A stretch of DNA of 34,830 nt, taken from Ruminococcus sp. Its GTDB lineage: Bacteria > Bacillota > Clostridia > Oscillospirales > Ruminococcaceae. The number at the start of each line of letters is the position of its first letter. The stretch's first letter is position 1. The DNA is taken from NCBI GenBank assembly GCA_017462565.1, contig JAFTQW010000018.1, positions 1-34,830 of the forward strand. Direction: 5' to 3'. Of the stretch, positions 1 through 7,983 are shown one piece after another. The notes under the pieces were generated by a model. That model had not been told where the DNA came from. It did no database searches and was given only the letters and a program-made list of their open reading frames with translations. A program made the translations under genes and the position numbers.

Positions 1-58
1 ATGCTCGATAATTTATAGTTATCATACGTTAACATCAATCTTAAAGGAGTTATATCCC

Positions 59-514
59 ATGATGAAATCTTTACATAAGTTATTTTTCACGCTTATATCA
101 ACAATATGGATAGTAATCATATATGGAATTGATCAAGAATGGAACTTTGTAAAACAATCAAGTTTACTCACAGCTATTTGCCTAGCATCAACTCCATTTT
201 TATTAATCACTATCTGGTATGTTATCACAAAGACTTGTTGCTCTAATGACAATGTATCAAATTGTGAAAATATTGATGAAGTAAATAATGATTTTCTCGC
301 AAACTATCTTGGATACTTTTTTATTGGCATTGGACTTGATAATTTTCACACGTTAGTTTGGATATACATAATCGTATTTGCATTTACTTTTGCATCACAA
401 ACGCAGTTTTTTAATCCAATGCTTTTACTAATTGGATACAAATACTATTACATTACAACGCTAAAGAATTGCATAGTGAAAATCTTAAGCGACTTAGTGA
501 TACTGCTTTTATAG
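59..514 (+). CDS. Four-helix membrane protein, KwaA-like (Kiwa candidate)
   Basis: 151-residue, very hydrophobic protein with about four membrane segments (near residues 5-25, 33-56, 84-111 and 115-131) and a polar loop (about 58-80) rich in Asn, Asp and Cys. An AAAGGAG box lies 9 nt before the ATG; a second ATG follows at once (position 62), so the start could be one codon later. The next gene starts 16 nt downstream with its own RBS, so the two form an operon. In the Kiwa anti-phage system a small four-helix membrane protein, KwaA, partners with the DUF4868 protein KwaB; size, topology and partner all fit. The KwaA assignment rests on topology and neighbour, not on motifs I can point to. 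AT-rich compared with the folate or pnp regions, in keeping with acquired DNA. Confidence 0.6.
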   Translation: MMKSLHKLFFTLISTIWIVIIYGIDQEWNFVKQSSLLTAICLASTPFLLITIWYVITKTCCSNDNVSNCENIDEVNNDFLANYLGYFFIGIGLDNFHTLVWIYIIVFAFTFASQTQFFNPMLLLIGYKYYYITTLKNCIVKILSDLVILLL

Positions 515-530
515 AATTTGGAGGAACAAA

Positions 531-1370
531 ATGAAATGCCTAATCGTTAAAGTAAAGGACAGAAAAAGAACACCAACTTACAAAAAAATGATTAGTGGAA
601 AAGATATATACTCATTTCCATCTAATTTAGATGACGCAATTGAATATTCGCCATCGACATTACATGAAGAAAATGAATGGTATATGATCACTTCATTTTC
701 CAAAACCAAGTTTTGTATTGAGTTTCTAAAAGAAGACTTTTCATCAGTTAACTATGAAAAGCTCAGTAGATCTGAAGTTGATTCTATTGATTATCTTTGT
801 TCAATACAAGATGACATTTTCTATTTTCAAAATATCAGCAAAGCAAACCTTAGGCCCCATAAAATTGTACATATTGGCGATGATTTTATCTATGAAGAAA
901 ACAGTAAAAATATTAATATTAATATAATTGCAGATGCAATATATCTGAAACAAGATGATACGCTTTATTTTCAAAGTCTATCAAAATTAACAAAGATATT
1001 TAAAGGCATAGAAGAACTATACCGTGAAGCTACTGATGAAGAAACAACCGAATTTCTCAATTCATCATTTATTAATCTGACAAATGGATATTCAACTTCA
1101 AAAGTTAAAACTGCAAATAGAAAGCGTATCACAATGGCATTAGAGACACTTTCAAAATTCAATACAAAAGAAAAGAAACAAATCTTTAAATACATTTCTA
1201 AATACTGTAACAATCTTGAAGTTGATGAAAAGAAAAAGTCATTTTCTATTGGCTCAGAAAAAGAATTAAAAGAACTAATATACGGAATTGAACAACGATA
1301 CTATACCACAGAAATCGGCAACGAAAAACGTTTGGCGAATTCCATCATAAAGATAAGTAATACTAATTAA
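531..1370 (+). CDS. DUF4868 / KwaB-like protein (Kiwa candidate)
   Basis: 279-residue soluble protein with no signal peptide. It resembles the DUF4868 family, whose founding defence member is KwaB. The recognisable parts are the stretch around residues 148-170 (Phe-rich, then FKGIEELYREATDEE) and the C-terminal part with basic RKRITMALETL (about 197-207) and LIYGIEQRYYTTEIGNEKRL (about 249-268). KwaB is reported to bind DNA and to act with membrane-bound KwaA. Start is supported by GGAGG 7 nt upstream. The gene ends overlapping, tail to tail, the minus-strand gene at 1367, so this cassette abuts the conjugative-element remnant. Family recalled from motifs only; a generic DUF4868 protein of other function is the main alternative. 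Confidence 0.62.
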   Translation: MKCLIVKVKDRKRTPTYKKMISGKDIYSFPSNLDDAIEYSPSTLHEENEWYMITSFSKTKFCIEFLKEDFSSVNYEKLSRSEVDSIDYLCSIQDDIFYFQNISKANLRPHKIVHIGDDFIYEENSKNININIIADAIYLKQDDTLYFQSLSKLTKIFKGIEELYREATDEETTEFLNSSFINLTNGYSTSKVKTANRKRITMALETLSKFNTKEKKQIFKYISKYCNNLEVDEKKKSFSIGSEKELKELIYGIEQRYYTTEIGNEKRLANSIIKISNTN

Positions 1371-1837
1371 TCATTATTCTGATACCTCACCGCCTTTTCA
1401 AAATTAATAATACCATTGATCCGTTTAACTTCATCCGTACACATAGCCCTTAGCTTTATCATAGTATCATCATCAATATCATGCACCGCAGCAAGCATAT
1501 GTGATATCGCACCTAACTCAACGGCAACCTTAAACAAGGCACGGGACAACCTCTGTTCCGTGCCTTTCACTATCCCCTCAGTAAGTGTTGCTATCTGCGG
1601 AGCAAGATAATCCACAAGCTCAGGCTTATTCTGCAAAAGGTAACCGCAGTAAAAACGAATTGCCTTTTCCATAAACTCCGTGCGTGACGAGCAGTTATCC
1701 GACTTGTATAAAATATCGACTGTTTTCATCGTCTCGGGAAAAACATACAGCGGAAACTTGATTTTTTCCGCTGTGACCCCATCGTTTTCTCCTGCAATAT
1801 CGGTGCTTTTTTTCATTTTTTGTACTTTTGACTCCAT
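1367..1837 (-). CDS. Ribbon-helix-helix-type accessory protein of a conjugative element
   Basis: 156 residues from the ATG at 1837, chosen because AAAGGAGG lies 12 nt upstream; the frame is open further upstream (to 1963) but without a better start. A basic, Lys-rich N-terminus is followed by a compact segment around residues 25-68 (KIKFPLYVFPETMKTVDILY, then SSRTEFMEKAIRFYCGYLL) typical of ribbon-helix-helix DNA-binding proteins in Firmicute ICEs. The C-terminal half is helical. Such proteins usually sit next to the transfer origin or relaxase; here the upstream intergenic region carries inverted repeats (see 1927-2073), so a role as oriT accessory or autorepressor is inferred. No relaxase gene is visible. 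Confidence 0.6.
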   Translation of the reverse strand: MESKVQKMKKSTDIAGENDGVTAEKIKFPLYVFPETMKTVDILYKSDNCSSRTEFMEKAIRFYCGYLLQNKPELVDYLAPQIATLTEGIVKGTEQRLSRALFKVAVELGAISHMLAAVHDIDDDTMIKLRAMCTDEVKRINGIINFEKAVRYQNND

Positions 1838-1926
1838 GATTTTCGCAAACCTCCTTTTTTGACTCCATTTTTTCAATGCTTGTAAATCCTCGCAAAATCG
1901 GCGAGCTTTGCTCGTCCAATGTGAAT

Positions 1927-2073
1927 GTTTTGGCGGCTTTGACGCCAAAACTTTAACCAGCAATATATTAAATGACCCTCTAACCCACCCGAAATCACCT
2001 GATTCCTACCATTCTTAAACTCTGCGACAAATGCCCGACATTCGCTTGTACTGTTCTTAGGGTAAACTTACCC
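1927..2073. other. Intergenic region with inverted repeats; candidate oriT/operator
   Basis: The 289-bp gap between the RHH gene and the DUF6103 gene holds a perfect 9-bp inverted repeat at 1927-1951 (GTTTTGGCG, 7-nt loop, CGCCAAAAC) and a second palindrome at 2060-2073 (GGGTAA, AC, TTACCC), with a C-rich stretch on one side. In ICEs the origin of transfer commonly lies beside the gene for an RHH accessory protein and has this kind of hairpin plus nick-region architecture. The repeats are seen directly; the oriT reading is inference. Confidence 0.3.
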
Positions 2074-2126
2074 CACCCACCGCCTTACCTTGCCACACGA
2101 GGCGACACGGCGCGAACTGCAGCGAG

Positions 2127-2363
2127 TTACTGCTCGGACTGCTTTTTCGATTCGGCAGGAGCAGGATTCTTCGGCTTTCTCGCAGGCTTTTTTGCCGACA
2201 TCATGTCAATGAAATCTCTCACATTCTGCGGAACGTTTTTCTGATATAGCCGCTCGACGTATTTACCTAACTCCGTCGCAAGAGTAGTGTTTTTCTGCTC
2301 CAAATACATTTCTACCGCTGAGTGCTTTTCCTCGTTGACGGATATTGAAACTGACTTCTTCAA
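2127..2363 (-). CDS. DUF6103-like small ICE protein
   Basis: 78-residue protein opening MKKSVSISVNEEKHSAVEMY, with a helical middle and a low-complexity Lys/Ala/Pro tail (KKPARKPKNPAPAESKKQ). This is the look of the DUF6103 proteins carried by Clostridia conjugative elements; function unknown, possibly nucleic-acid binding given the basic tail. Its ATG overlaps the stop of the upstream ArdA-like gene by 4 nt, indicating translational coupling in one operon. Confidence 0.6.
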   Translation of the reverse strand: MKKSVSISVNEEKHSAVEMYLEQKNTTLATELGKYVERLYQKNVPQNVRDFIDMMSAKKPARKPKNPAPAESKKQSEQ

Positions 2364-3529
2364 AGCGACATTCCTCCCATCTCAAAGTCCTCCAACTCAT
2401 CTTCTTCATCAGAAAATTCTTCGCTGATATCTTCTGTAAGTTGCTGTTCAGGCTGAACAGTAATCAAGGAATACAGCTCCTGACCTCTGCCTGAAATTGC
2501 CCCGTAGGAAGTTATTTCTCCATGTTTACGTTCAAGAATCACCCTTCCGAAGTCGCATAAATTCATATCTTCAACTGCTGAAAAATCAAAGTTTTTATGA
2601 ATATTTTTCAACAGATACTCCCTGCCAAAGTCGCTTTGATCGAAAATATTTCTGTCAAACTGATATTCGTCAAGCCTGCCGATACAGTCAAGCACATTCG
2701 GTATTTCATAAATATTTTCCAGTTCAATGACCGCTTTAAGCTTCACAAAATTATCGTGGGAAAACTGCGAAATCCGTTCTGCCAGTTCGTTTAACGTATC
2801 GATTTTATGTGCGTCATCAAACTTTAAATTCGGCAATGCCGACTGAAAATCGAGACAAATACCATTGTAAATTTCAGAAGGAATTTCTCCTTCACATGGC
2901 AGCGATATCCACCTTGCCTGTTCGATTTTTTCTTCGACCGGCACGACAAGTAGGCGGAAAAAGCAGTTCTCAGGTCTGCCGATTTCGATATGAATATCGG
3001 GCGGTTCATAGCCCAAAGTCACGCAGTAATGTTCGTTGATAAACACACCGCCCTCACGCTCCTGCATAAGCTGCCCGACTTTTTCACAGTCAAGCAGTTC
3101 CAGAATGTCATCGGGACAGCTTTCCAGTTCGGGCATAAGCTCATTTTCGATGACCGTCTCTCCCAATTCACGACAGCCCGAACAAGGATAAATCATCACG
3201 GAATCAAGCCCGTAAGTCATTTTCAGAATATCTTCGAAGCTGCTTTCGGGGTTAGCGATCAGCAGACTTCTGAAAGCGGTCATTTCCGACAAATCAAGAT
3301 TTTCCATACGTTCCGCAAACAAATTCAGTCGGTAAATATCCGCTGAAAAATTCCTGCGGCACAGCGCAAAGGGAAATTCCATATTGTCGTATTCCGAAAT
3401 TTCAAAATCCACGATCGGCTTATCATCGGGAATTTTCAGCTTGTCGAGCGTATCCCTAATCTCAAAAATATTCATTGGAAATTCCTTTATGAACAATGAT
3501 ATTTCACCGTTTATAAAAGTTATTCTCAT
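2360..3529 (-). CDS. ArdA-like antirestriction-domain ICE protein
   Basis: 389 residues from the ATG at 3529 (MRITFINGE), preferred over the ATG at 3553 because GAGGAG sits about 10 nt upstream of 3529 and the longer form would overlap the previous gene. Acidic protein (the tail has runs of Glu/Asp). The C-terminal third, around LDCIGRLDEYQFDRN and FGREYLLKNIH, resembles the ArdA fold segment found in Clostridia ICE proteins annotated as antirestriction proteins. ArdA proteins mimic B-form DNA to block type I restriction during conjugation; the strong acidity is consistent. Coupled to DUF6103 downstream. The N-terminal 230 residues are unassigned, so a distinct ICE protein with only a distant ArdA module is possible. 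Confidence 0.5.
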   Translation of the reverse strand: MRITFINGEISLFIKEFPMNIFEIRDTLDKLKIPDDKPIVDFEISEYDNMEFPFALCRRNFSADIYRLNLFAERMENLDLSEMTAFRSLLIANPESSFEDILKMTYGLDSVMIYPCSGCRELGETVIENELMPELESCPDDILELLDCEKVGQLMQEREGGVFINEHYCVTLGYEPPDIHIEIGRPENCFFRLLVVPVEEKIEQARWISLPCEGEIPSEIYNGICLDFQSALPNLKFDDAHKIDTLNELAERISQFSHDNFVKLKAVIELENIYEIPNVLDCIGRLDEYQFDRNIFDQSDFGREYLLKNIHKNFDFSAVEDMNLCDFGRVILERKHGEITSYGAISGRGQELYSLITVQPEQQLTEDISEEFSDEEDELEDFEMGGMSL

Positions 3530-3536
3530 AAAAAAA

Positions 3537-4523
3537 TTACTCCTCATCTTCATTTTCTTCTTTTGTCATATTTTGAATTTCATTGATTTTGGCCTGCACC
3601 TCCTGCGGATAATCCACGCCCTCATAGGTACACCAGCTTGACCATTCAGCGTTTGAAATAACTTCTTTGGTCACATAGCCGCAATCGGCAGAGGAGAAAA
3701 CAACCTCGCCATTACCGACATATATCCCATGCTGAGTACCGTCAAACAGTCCTATTCCTGCGACCTCCGGCATGGTATCAAGACTTCCTTGCTCAGTATA
3801 AACAAGCGTATTGTAATCGGAATTAAACATTTTATCCATAGGGTTGTAGTTCAGATACCCAAGCATAAGTCCTGCGTTATCTGCGTATCTGATGCGGTCA
3901 GCTTCGTTTCTTTCTCCGATAAAACCGTTCATATATCCCCAGCCTGACACATACGCATTTTCAGCCCATGCTGCAAGGTCAGTGCAATTTTTAGTCGTGC
4001 TGTCGGTGAACATATACTCATTGATGGTACTGTTCATCACCCATGTGTAGGTTCGCATAAATTCATTGTAGTCTATTTCAAGACTGTAAGTTGAATTTAT
4101 CGCTGCTATCAAATCATTGTCATTAGGAGCAATTGCAAACAGATTCGCATACGATTCTGCATTGAAATCCTGCACTCCGTCGAAGTAAGACAGATATATC
4201 AACTGCGCCTTTATGGTTTGAGCGCGAACTCCTGCATTTGTCATAGCGTCCTCAATTGCCTGCCCTTGATTCTGAAAAGTTGTTATCTGCTCCTGCTGTT
4301 CACTGTCCAGTCCAGCCATTATTGCGGACTCATTAAACAGACTTTTATCAATTTCCGGCGGTTCAACTTCCATACTTCCCATGCTTGAAAGCACAGCCAC
4401 AGGCAGACACATAAGCCCGAGAAAGCCTGCGGCGATACTGCCAACAGCAACAAACAGCTTGCCTCGTTTCTTTTCATCGCCGAGAACGTATACAGCTATC
4501 TTTTTAAGAACCGATATTGACAT
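3537..4523 (-). CDS. NlpC/P60-like cell-wall hydrolase of the conjugation apparatus
   Basis: 328 residues. A cytoplasmic Lys/Arg-rich start is followed by one membrane helix (about 22-47), a long helical stalk, and a C-terminal domain. In that domain NCTDLAAWAENAYVSGWGY puts a candidate nucleophile at Cys180, and QHGIYVGNGEVVF puts a candidate His at 265, the order expected for NlpC/P60 peptidases; the acidic C-terminus is probably a tail. ICE type IV secretion systems encode such membrane-anchored hydrolases to open peptidoglycan for the mating channel. The gene overlaps its upstream neighbour by 1 nt at 4523. The Cys motif differs from the common DCSG form, so activity is uncertain. Confidence 0.55.
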   Translation of the reverse strand: MSISVLKKIAVYVLGDEKKRGKLFVAVGSIAAGFLGLMCLPVAVLSSMGSMEVEPPEIDKSLFNESAIMAGLDSEQQEQITTFQNQGQAIEDAMTNAGVRAQTIKAQLIYLSYFDGVQDFNAESYANLFAIAPNDNDLIAAINSTYSLEIDYNEFMRTYTWVMNSTINEYMFTDSTTKNCTDLAAWAENAYVSGWGYMNGFIGERNEADRIRYADNAGLMLGYLNYNPMDKMFNSDYNTLVYTEQGSLDTMPEVAGIGLFDGTQHGIYVGNGEVVFSSADCGYVTKEVISNAEWSSWCTYEGVDYPQEVQAKINEIQNMTKEENEDEE

Positions 4524-4717
4524 TAACTCACCTCACGGACTTCAAAATCCGTAAACATATTTGAAGTTTTCATTTCCATGCCGTGCATATATTCAAGTGC
4601 TCCTCTCTCCGTGGAAAACAAAACAGGCTCGCCATTACGACGAACCCAATCCTCAAATATATTCCTGCTGTTTTCGGCATAGCGAGTTTTCCATATGCCG
4701 TAGTTTTTCTTCTGCAT
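4523..4717 (-). CDS. Small ICE protein of unknown function
   Basis: 64 residues, MQKKNYGIWKTRYAENSRNI to the end, with several Trp/Tyr/Arg residues and no membrane segment. The start has a strong AAAGGAGG 9 nt upstream. It is translationally coupled (1-nt overlap) to the NlpC/P60-like gene. I do not recognise the family with certainty; the position between the VirB4 remnant and the cell-wall hydrolase is where small unnamed T4SS-region proteins occur in these elements. Confidence 0.6.
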   Translation of the reverse strand: MQKKNYGIWKTRYAENSRNIFEDWVRRNGEPVLFSTERGALEYMHGMEMKTSNMFTDFEVREVS

Positions 4718-4781
4718 TTTTATCTACCTCCTTTTGTAGTCAAACTCGAATTTCATGTTCACTGCGAACAGTTTTGAGCAT

Positions 4782-4807
4782 AAAAAGAGCCGTCATAAAG
4801 ACAGCTC
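4782..4807 (-). terminator. Intrinsic terminator of the TipAS chimera gene
   Basis: On the minus strand an 8-bp stem (GAGCTGTC / GACGGCTC, one G-U pair, 5-nt loop) is followed by five T. It lies 8 nt past the stop of the gene at 4815, so that gene has its own transcript end inside the ICE gene run. Confidence 0.75.
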
Positions 4808-4814
4808 CTTAACC

Positions 4815-5489
4815 TTATTTCTCGCAATAATGTTCAATTGCTTTTGCCGCATACTCCGCTGTGCCTTTTCCATGCTTGTCAATGTTGTTCTTGAAACGCT
4901 CATCACCAACATATATCTGTCCAAGGCCTCGAAGAATCTCCGCAGTACAGTCATAGTAATTCTCCGTAATATGCCTTTGAAGCTTTTCTGCAATCTGTTG
5001 TGCTTTACAGTCGGAGAAATTAATTCCGCTTTTCATGCGCTCAGCAAATTCGGCAAATATCATGTCCAGCTGTACTGCTGCGTCCTGCATTTTTTCATCA
5101 GACATATCTTTTGTTTTATCAAGATATTCCTGATAGGCTTCTGATAGAAACTCTGCAATATCGTCCGCATTAGCATACCATTTTTGGCGCAGCTCATCGG
5201 CTTTTGCGGTATTCATATCCTTATCGGCGTTTACCAGATCTCCGGCGATCTGCAAATGTTCGGTCAGAAGCTTTTTAAATTCGTCAGCCTTTTTTTCACC
5301 GTAGAATATTTTCAGAACCTTTGCAAAATCTCCCGGATTTTCAAGCGGTCTGTTCGTAATATACTTTAAATCAGGTAATTCTTCCGCAGTGCTGATTATG
5401 AAAAAACGAGTCCAGTAAACATGTTGCGACCACAGTTTACGCATTTTATTAATGATTTCCTGACGATTGCAGGCACATGATCTTCTCAT
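4815..5489 (-). CDS. Chimeric protein: Clostridia CACNRQ-type N-domain fused to a TipAS domain
   Basis: 224 residues from the ATG at 5489 (MRRSCACNRQ), chosen for AAGGAG 7 nt upstream. Residues 1-115 match a family common in Clostridia and often misnamed acetylglutamate kinase (landmarks WSQHVYWTRFFIIST, NPGDFAKVL, FYGEKKADEF, WYANADDIAEFL). From about residue 117 the protein switches to the TipAS drug-binding domain normally found at the C-terminus of MerR/TipA regulators (CTAEILRGLGQIYV, DERFKNNIDKHGKGTAEYAA, AIEHYC). There is no MerR helix-turn-helix, so it cannot act as a classical TipA regulator; drug sequestration or sensing is possible but inferred. It has its own RBS and terminator, and no ICE function is obvious. 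Confidence 0.65.
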   Translation of the reverse strand: MRRSCACNRQEIINKMRKLWSQHVYWTRFFIISTAEELPDLKYITNRPLENPGDFAKVLKIFYGEKKADEFKKLLTEHLQIAGDLVNADKDMNTAKADELRQKWYANADDIAEFLSEAYQEYLDKTKDMSDEKMQDAAVQLDMIFAEFAERMKSGINFSDCKAQQIAEKLQRHITENYYDCTAEILRGLGQIYVGDERFKNNIDKHGKGTAEYAAKAIEHYCEK

Positions 5490-5552
5490 ATATACGCTCC
5501 TTATATAAAAAATACAGCTATATATCATGATATGTCAACATCTTTTTATAGG

Positions 5553-6398
5553 TTACCTTCCTCCTGCTGCACCAAACAACGCCGCCTTGTAATTCGGAGC
5601 AATGACCTGTAACAGATACCTTTCATTGCCGCACCGATACAGGCAAGTTCCACGCTCGGGATACTTTATCAAGCCATACTCCGATTCTTCAAGCTGTAAC
5701 GTATCAATAAACGCATTCGGTGAAATATTACCCGGATTGAACAGAAAATGATGTGACGGAATAGAGAACAGCGGCTTGGTAAACTCCTTGATTTCAGGCA
5801 GGAGAAAGTCCTCAATATTTTGCGAGGCTAATATGAAAGACGACTCTTTCTTTCGAACACGCTTCATACCGTTTCTGATATATTCAATTGCGGTCATGTT
5901 TGTGAGAAACAGATATAGCTCATCTATGGCTGCAACTGTATTTCCCTTGCCCAAAATCTGATTGCTCATATACGACAGAATGTTAAACAGCAAAGTATCT
6001 TTCAGCCTTTTGTTTGTATCCATAAGACCTTTCACTCCGAAACAAATAAACTCGCCGTCCCGTATATTGGTTTTGTCATTGAAATATTTTGACTCCGCAC
6101 CCTTGCACATACTGTGCAATCCAAGGCAGATATTCTGTAAAATTTCTTCCGTGTAAAGGTGCTTTTTCTCATGGTCGAATGCCATGAATTCTTTTTCAAT
6201 AAGCTCGTAGAGGTCGCTCATAATCGGATAATCCTCGCTTTTCAGCGTACTGAAATCCGTAAAATCATCTATACCGAATCTTTTGGCAAGGACTTTTTGT
6301 TCGTCTGTGAATGGGATATATGACAATTTATCACCTTCCTTGGGTTGAGTTTTTGCAGTATTTTCTTTGTACAAGCTGTCGCTTTTTTCTAATCGCAA
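5553..6398 (-). pseudogene. VirB4/TraE-type conjugation ATPase, C-terminal fragment
   Basis: 281 codons from a TTG at 6398, matching only the later part of a VirB4-like ATPase: PIMSDLYELIEKEF, the Walker B strand VAAIDELYLFLTN, the motif SFILASQNIEDFLLPEI, and a normal family C-terminus (QVIAPNYKAALFGAAGGR). Full proteins are about 600-800 residues; the N-terminal domain and Walker A loop are missing and an in-frame stop lies just upstream at 6402. With no Walker A it cannot hydrolyse ATP, so the transfer system is dead here. The break coincides with the end of the SDR/flavodoxin cassette, which apparently replaced the 5' part. Confidence 0.8.
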
Positions 6399-6424
6399 AT
6401 GTTACACTGTCTACAGCGCTCTCA

Positions 6425-6457
6425 TAAAAAAGCACTCAAGACCATAGTCCTGAGTGC
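6425..6457 (-). terminator. Intrinsic terminator after the SDR gene
   Basis: Minus-strand hairpin with 7-bp GCACTCA/TGAGTGC arms, extendable inward, followed by a run of T at 6425-6431. It lies 16 nt beyond the SDR stop and marks the edge of the inserted cassette next to the truncated VirB4 gene. Confidence 0.75.
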
Positions 6458-6472
6458 CGTACAATGTGCATA

Positions 6473-7303
6473 TTAATTATTCGGTTTTAACGGACCGTAG
6501 AAGTAGCTTGATGTTGCTCCGCCGTCAATCAAAAATGTGGATCCCGTGATAAAAGCACCTTTGTCGCTCATCAGAAGTTCAGCAACATTCGCCACCTCAT
6601 CGGCAGTGCCGGGACGACCGGCAGGGCATTTTGCAAACATATTTTTGTAGAAATCTCCCCGTGGACCGTTAAACTCATCGATAGCAAGCGGTGTTACGAT
6701 AATTCCGGGAGCGATGTCGTTGAGCCTTGCTCCACGCTCGCCCCATTTTACCGACTCCGCCATTGTGCGTTTTTCATTGCATCGTTTTGCCATTTGATAA
6801 GCATGAAGAGTGTCTTTTATATTTCCCGTCTGAAGTATTGGCAGATCAAGCAATTCCTCTGTGGGAGTAGTAGCAAGCAGTTCGTCTTCCTCTGCCGTCA
6901 ACGCAGGCATTCTCCAACCCGACTGGCTTGAAATCGTAACGCCTGTACCGCCCTTTTTTATGACCTTTCCGACTTCCTCCAAAAGCACTGCCGTACCGTA
7001 TAGATCAACCTTTAGAATAGTTTCAACCGACGCTTGGCTGGGAGATACTCCTGCGGCATTAACCAGCATAGAGATCTCACCATATTCCTGTGCCTTTGCG
7101 ATCAACTGCAAAATCGACTGACGGCAAGACAGATCCATTTGAACAGGCTCTGAGTCAAATCCTGCTTCGTTGAGGATTTTCGTGACAACCTGCGCATTAT
7201 CAAAATTTTTATCTCCCACAATGATTTTTTTACCGTAACCTATCCTGCGGGCAATTGCCATACCGATCTGACCTGCTCCTGTTAAAATCATTACATCTTT
7301 CAT
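6473..7303 (-). CDS. Short-chain dehydrogenase/reductase (SDR)
   Basis: 276 residues, full SDR length. Nucleotide-binding loop TGAGQIGMAIA (8-18), VNAAG (81-85), a catalytic-type serine in ISSQSG (124-129) and YxxxK as Tyr169/Lys173 (YQMAK). The Asp at 31 after the second strand favours NAD(H), by family rule. Substrate unknown; the C-terminal FITGSTFLIDGG is typical of classical SDRs. Second gene of an operon, 15 nt after the flavodoxin gene, divergent from a LysR gene that probably controls both. The cassette is metabolic rather than conjugative and sits inside the ICE remnant. Confidence 0.85.
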   Translation of the reverse strand: MKDVMILTGAGQIGMAIARRIGYGKKIIVGDKNFDNAQVVTKILNEAGFDSEPVQMDLSCRQSILQLIAKAQEYGEISMLVNAAGVSPSQASVETILKVDLYGTAVLLEEVGKVIKKGGTGVTISSQSGWRMPALTAEEDELLATTPTEELLDLPILQTGNIKDTLHAYQMAKRCNEKRTMAESVKWGERGARLNDIAPGIIVTPLAIDEFNGPRGDFYKNMFAKCPAGRPGTADEVANVAELLMSDKGAFITGSTFLIDGGATSSYFYGPLKPNN

Positions 7304-7318
7304 ATAAACTTCTCTCCT

Positions 7319-7840
7319 TTAATCTGCTATGTTTTTCTTTGCCCATGCTGCTATGGCATTTTCGGATTTTTCAGCGTCTGCACCGTGTACAGCCATACTT
7401 GTGCCAAAAACTGCTCCCGTGCATAAACGACGCAGATCACGTTCACTGCTGCCCATACCGCTTCCTTCGTGAGTCATCAGCGTCATAACCTTCTTACCTT
7501 TGAAATTCAGTCTTTCCAACAACGAAAATACCGCCATTGGATATGTTCCCCACCAACATGGGCTGAGTATAAACACATTGTCATATTCGGAAATATCATC
7601 AAGATATTTCTCAAGCTTAGGTCTTGCTCCTACCTCAAGCTCCTGTTTCGCTTGCTCGGTGCATTTGGTATAATCGGCACTGTATTGATTTACCGTGCGT
7701 ACCTCAAACAAGTCGCCGCCTACCGTATTCTGAATGTATTCCGCACAGATCTCCGTATTTCCTTTCGGTAGATCTACAATGTTTCCATTGACATAATTTT
7801 CGCCCCTGCGTGAATAGTAAACAATAAGATTTTTACTCAT
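7319..7840 (-). CDS. Flavodoxin-like protein
   Basis: 173 residues, cytosolic. N-terminal strand and loop (NLIVYYSRRGENYVNG), LSPCWWGTYPMAVFSLLE near the flavin ring, and THEGSGMGSSERDL, all features of long-chain flavodoxins of this Firmicute group. Expected to bind FMN and carry one or two electrons, probably to the SDR or another partner. First gene of the operon with the SDR; promoter at 7871-7899. Clearly similar to the flavodoxin at 19951-20466, which also faces a LysR gene. Confidence 0.85.
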   Translation of the reverse strand: MSKNLIVYYSRRGENYVNGNIVDLPKGNTEICAEYIQNTVGGDLFEVRTVNQYSADYTKCTEQAKQELEVGARPKLEKYLDDISEYDNVFILSPCWWGTYPMAVFSLLERLNFKGKKVMTLMTHEGSGMGSSERDLRRLCTGAVFGTSMAVHGADAEKSENAIAAWAKKNIAD

Positions 7841-7870
7841 ATTAAATACCTCCTCGGATTTTCTGTTTAT

Positions 7871-7899
7871 ATTATAATCCTTAATTACTTTTCAATCAA
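7871..7899 (-). promoter_or_regulatory. Promoter for flavodoxin-SDR operon
   Basis: Minus-strand TTGATT, 17-nt spacer, TATAAT, about 31 nt upstream of the flavodoxin start. It lies back to back with the LysR promoter, the usual arrangement for LysR control of a divergent operon. Confidence 0.65.
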
Positions 7900-7917
7900 T
7901 TCGTAATACTTTGCATA

Positions 7918-7946
7918 TTGATAAGTTTGGCTAATCGTTGTATAAT
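7918..7946 (+). promoter_or_regulatory. Promoter for LysR gene
   Basis: TTGATA, 17-nt spacer, TATAAT, 37 nt before the ATG at 7984. The two divergent promoters are only 18 bp apart, so one LysR site between them could affect both. Confidence 0.7.
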
Positions 7947-7983
7947 ATAATGAGAAAAAAAATACCGAAGGGAGCGTTTGCTT

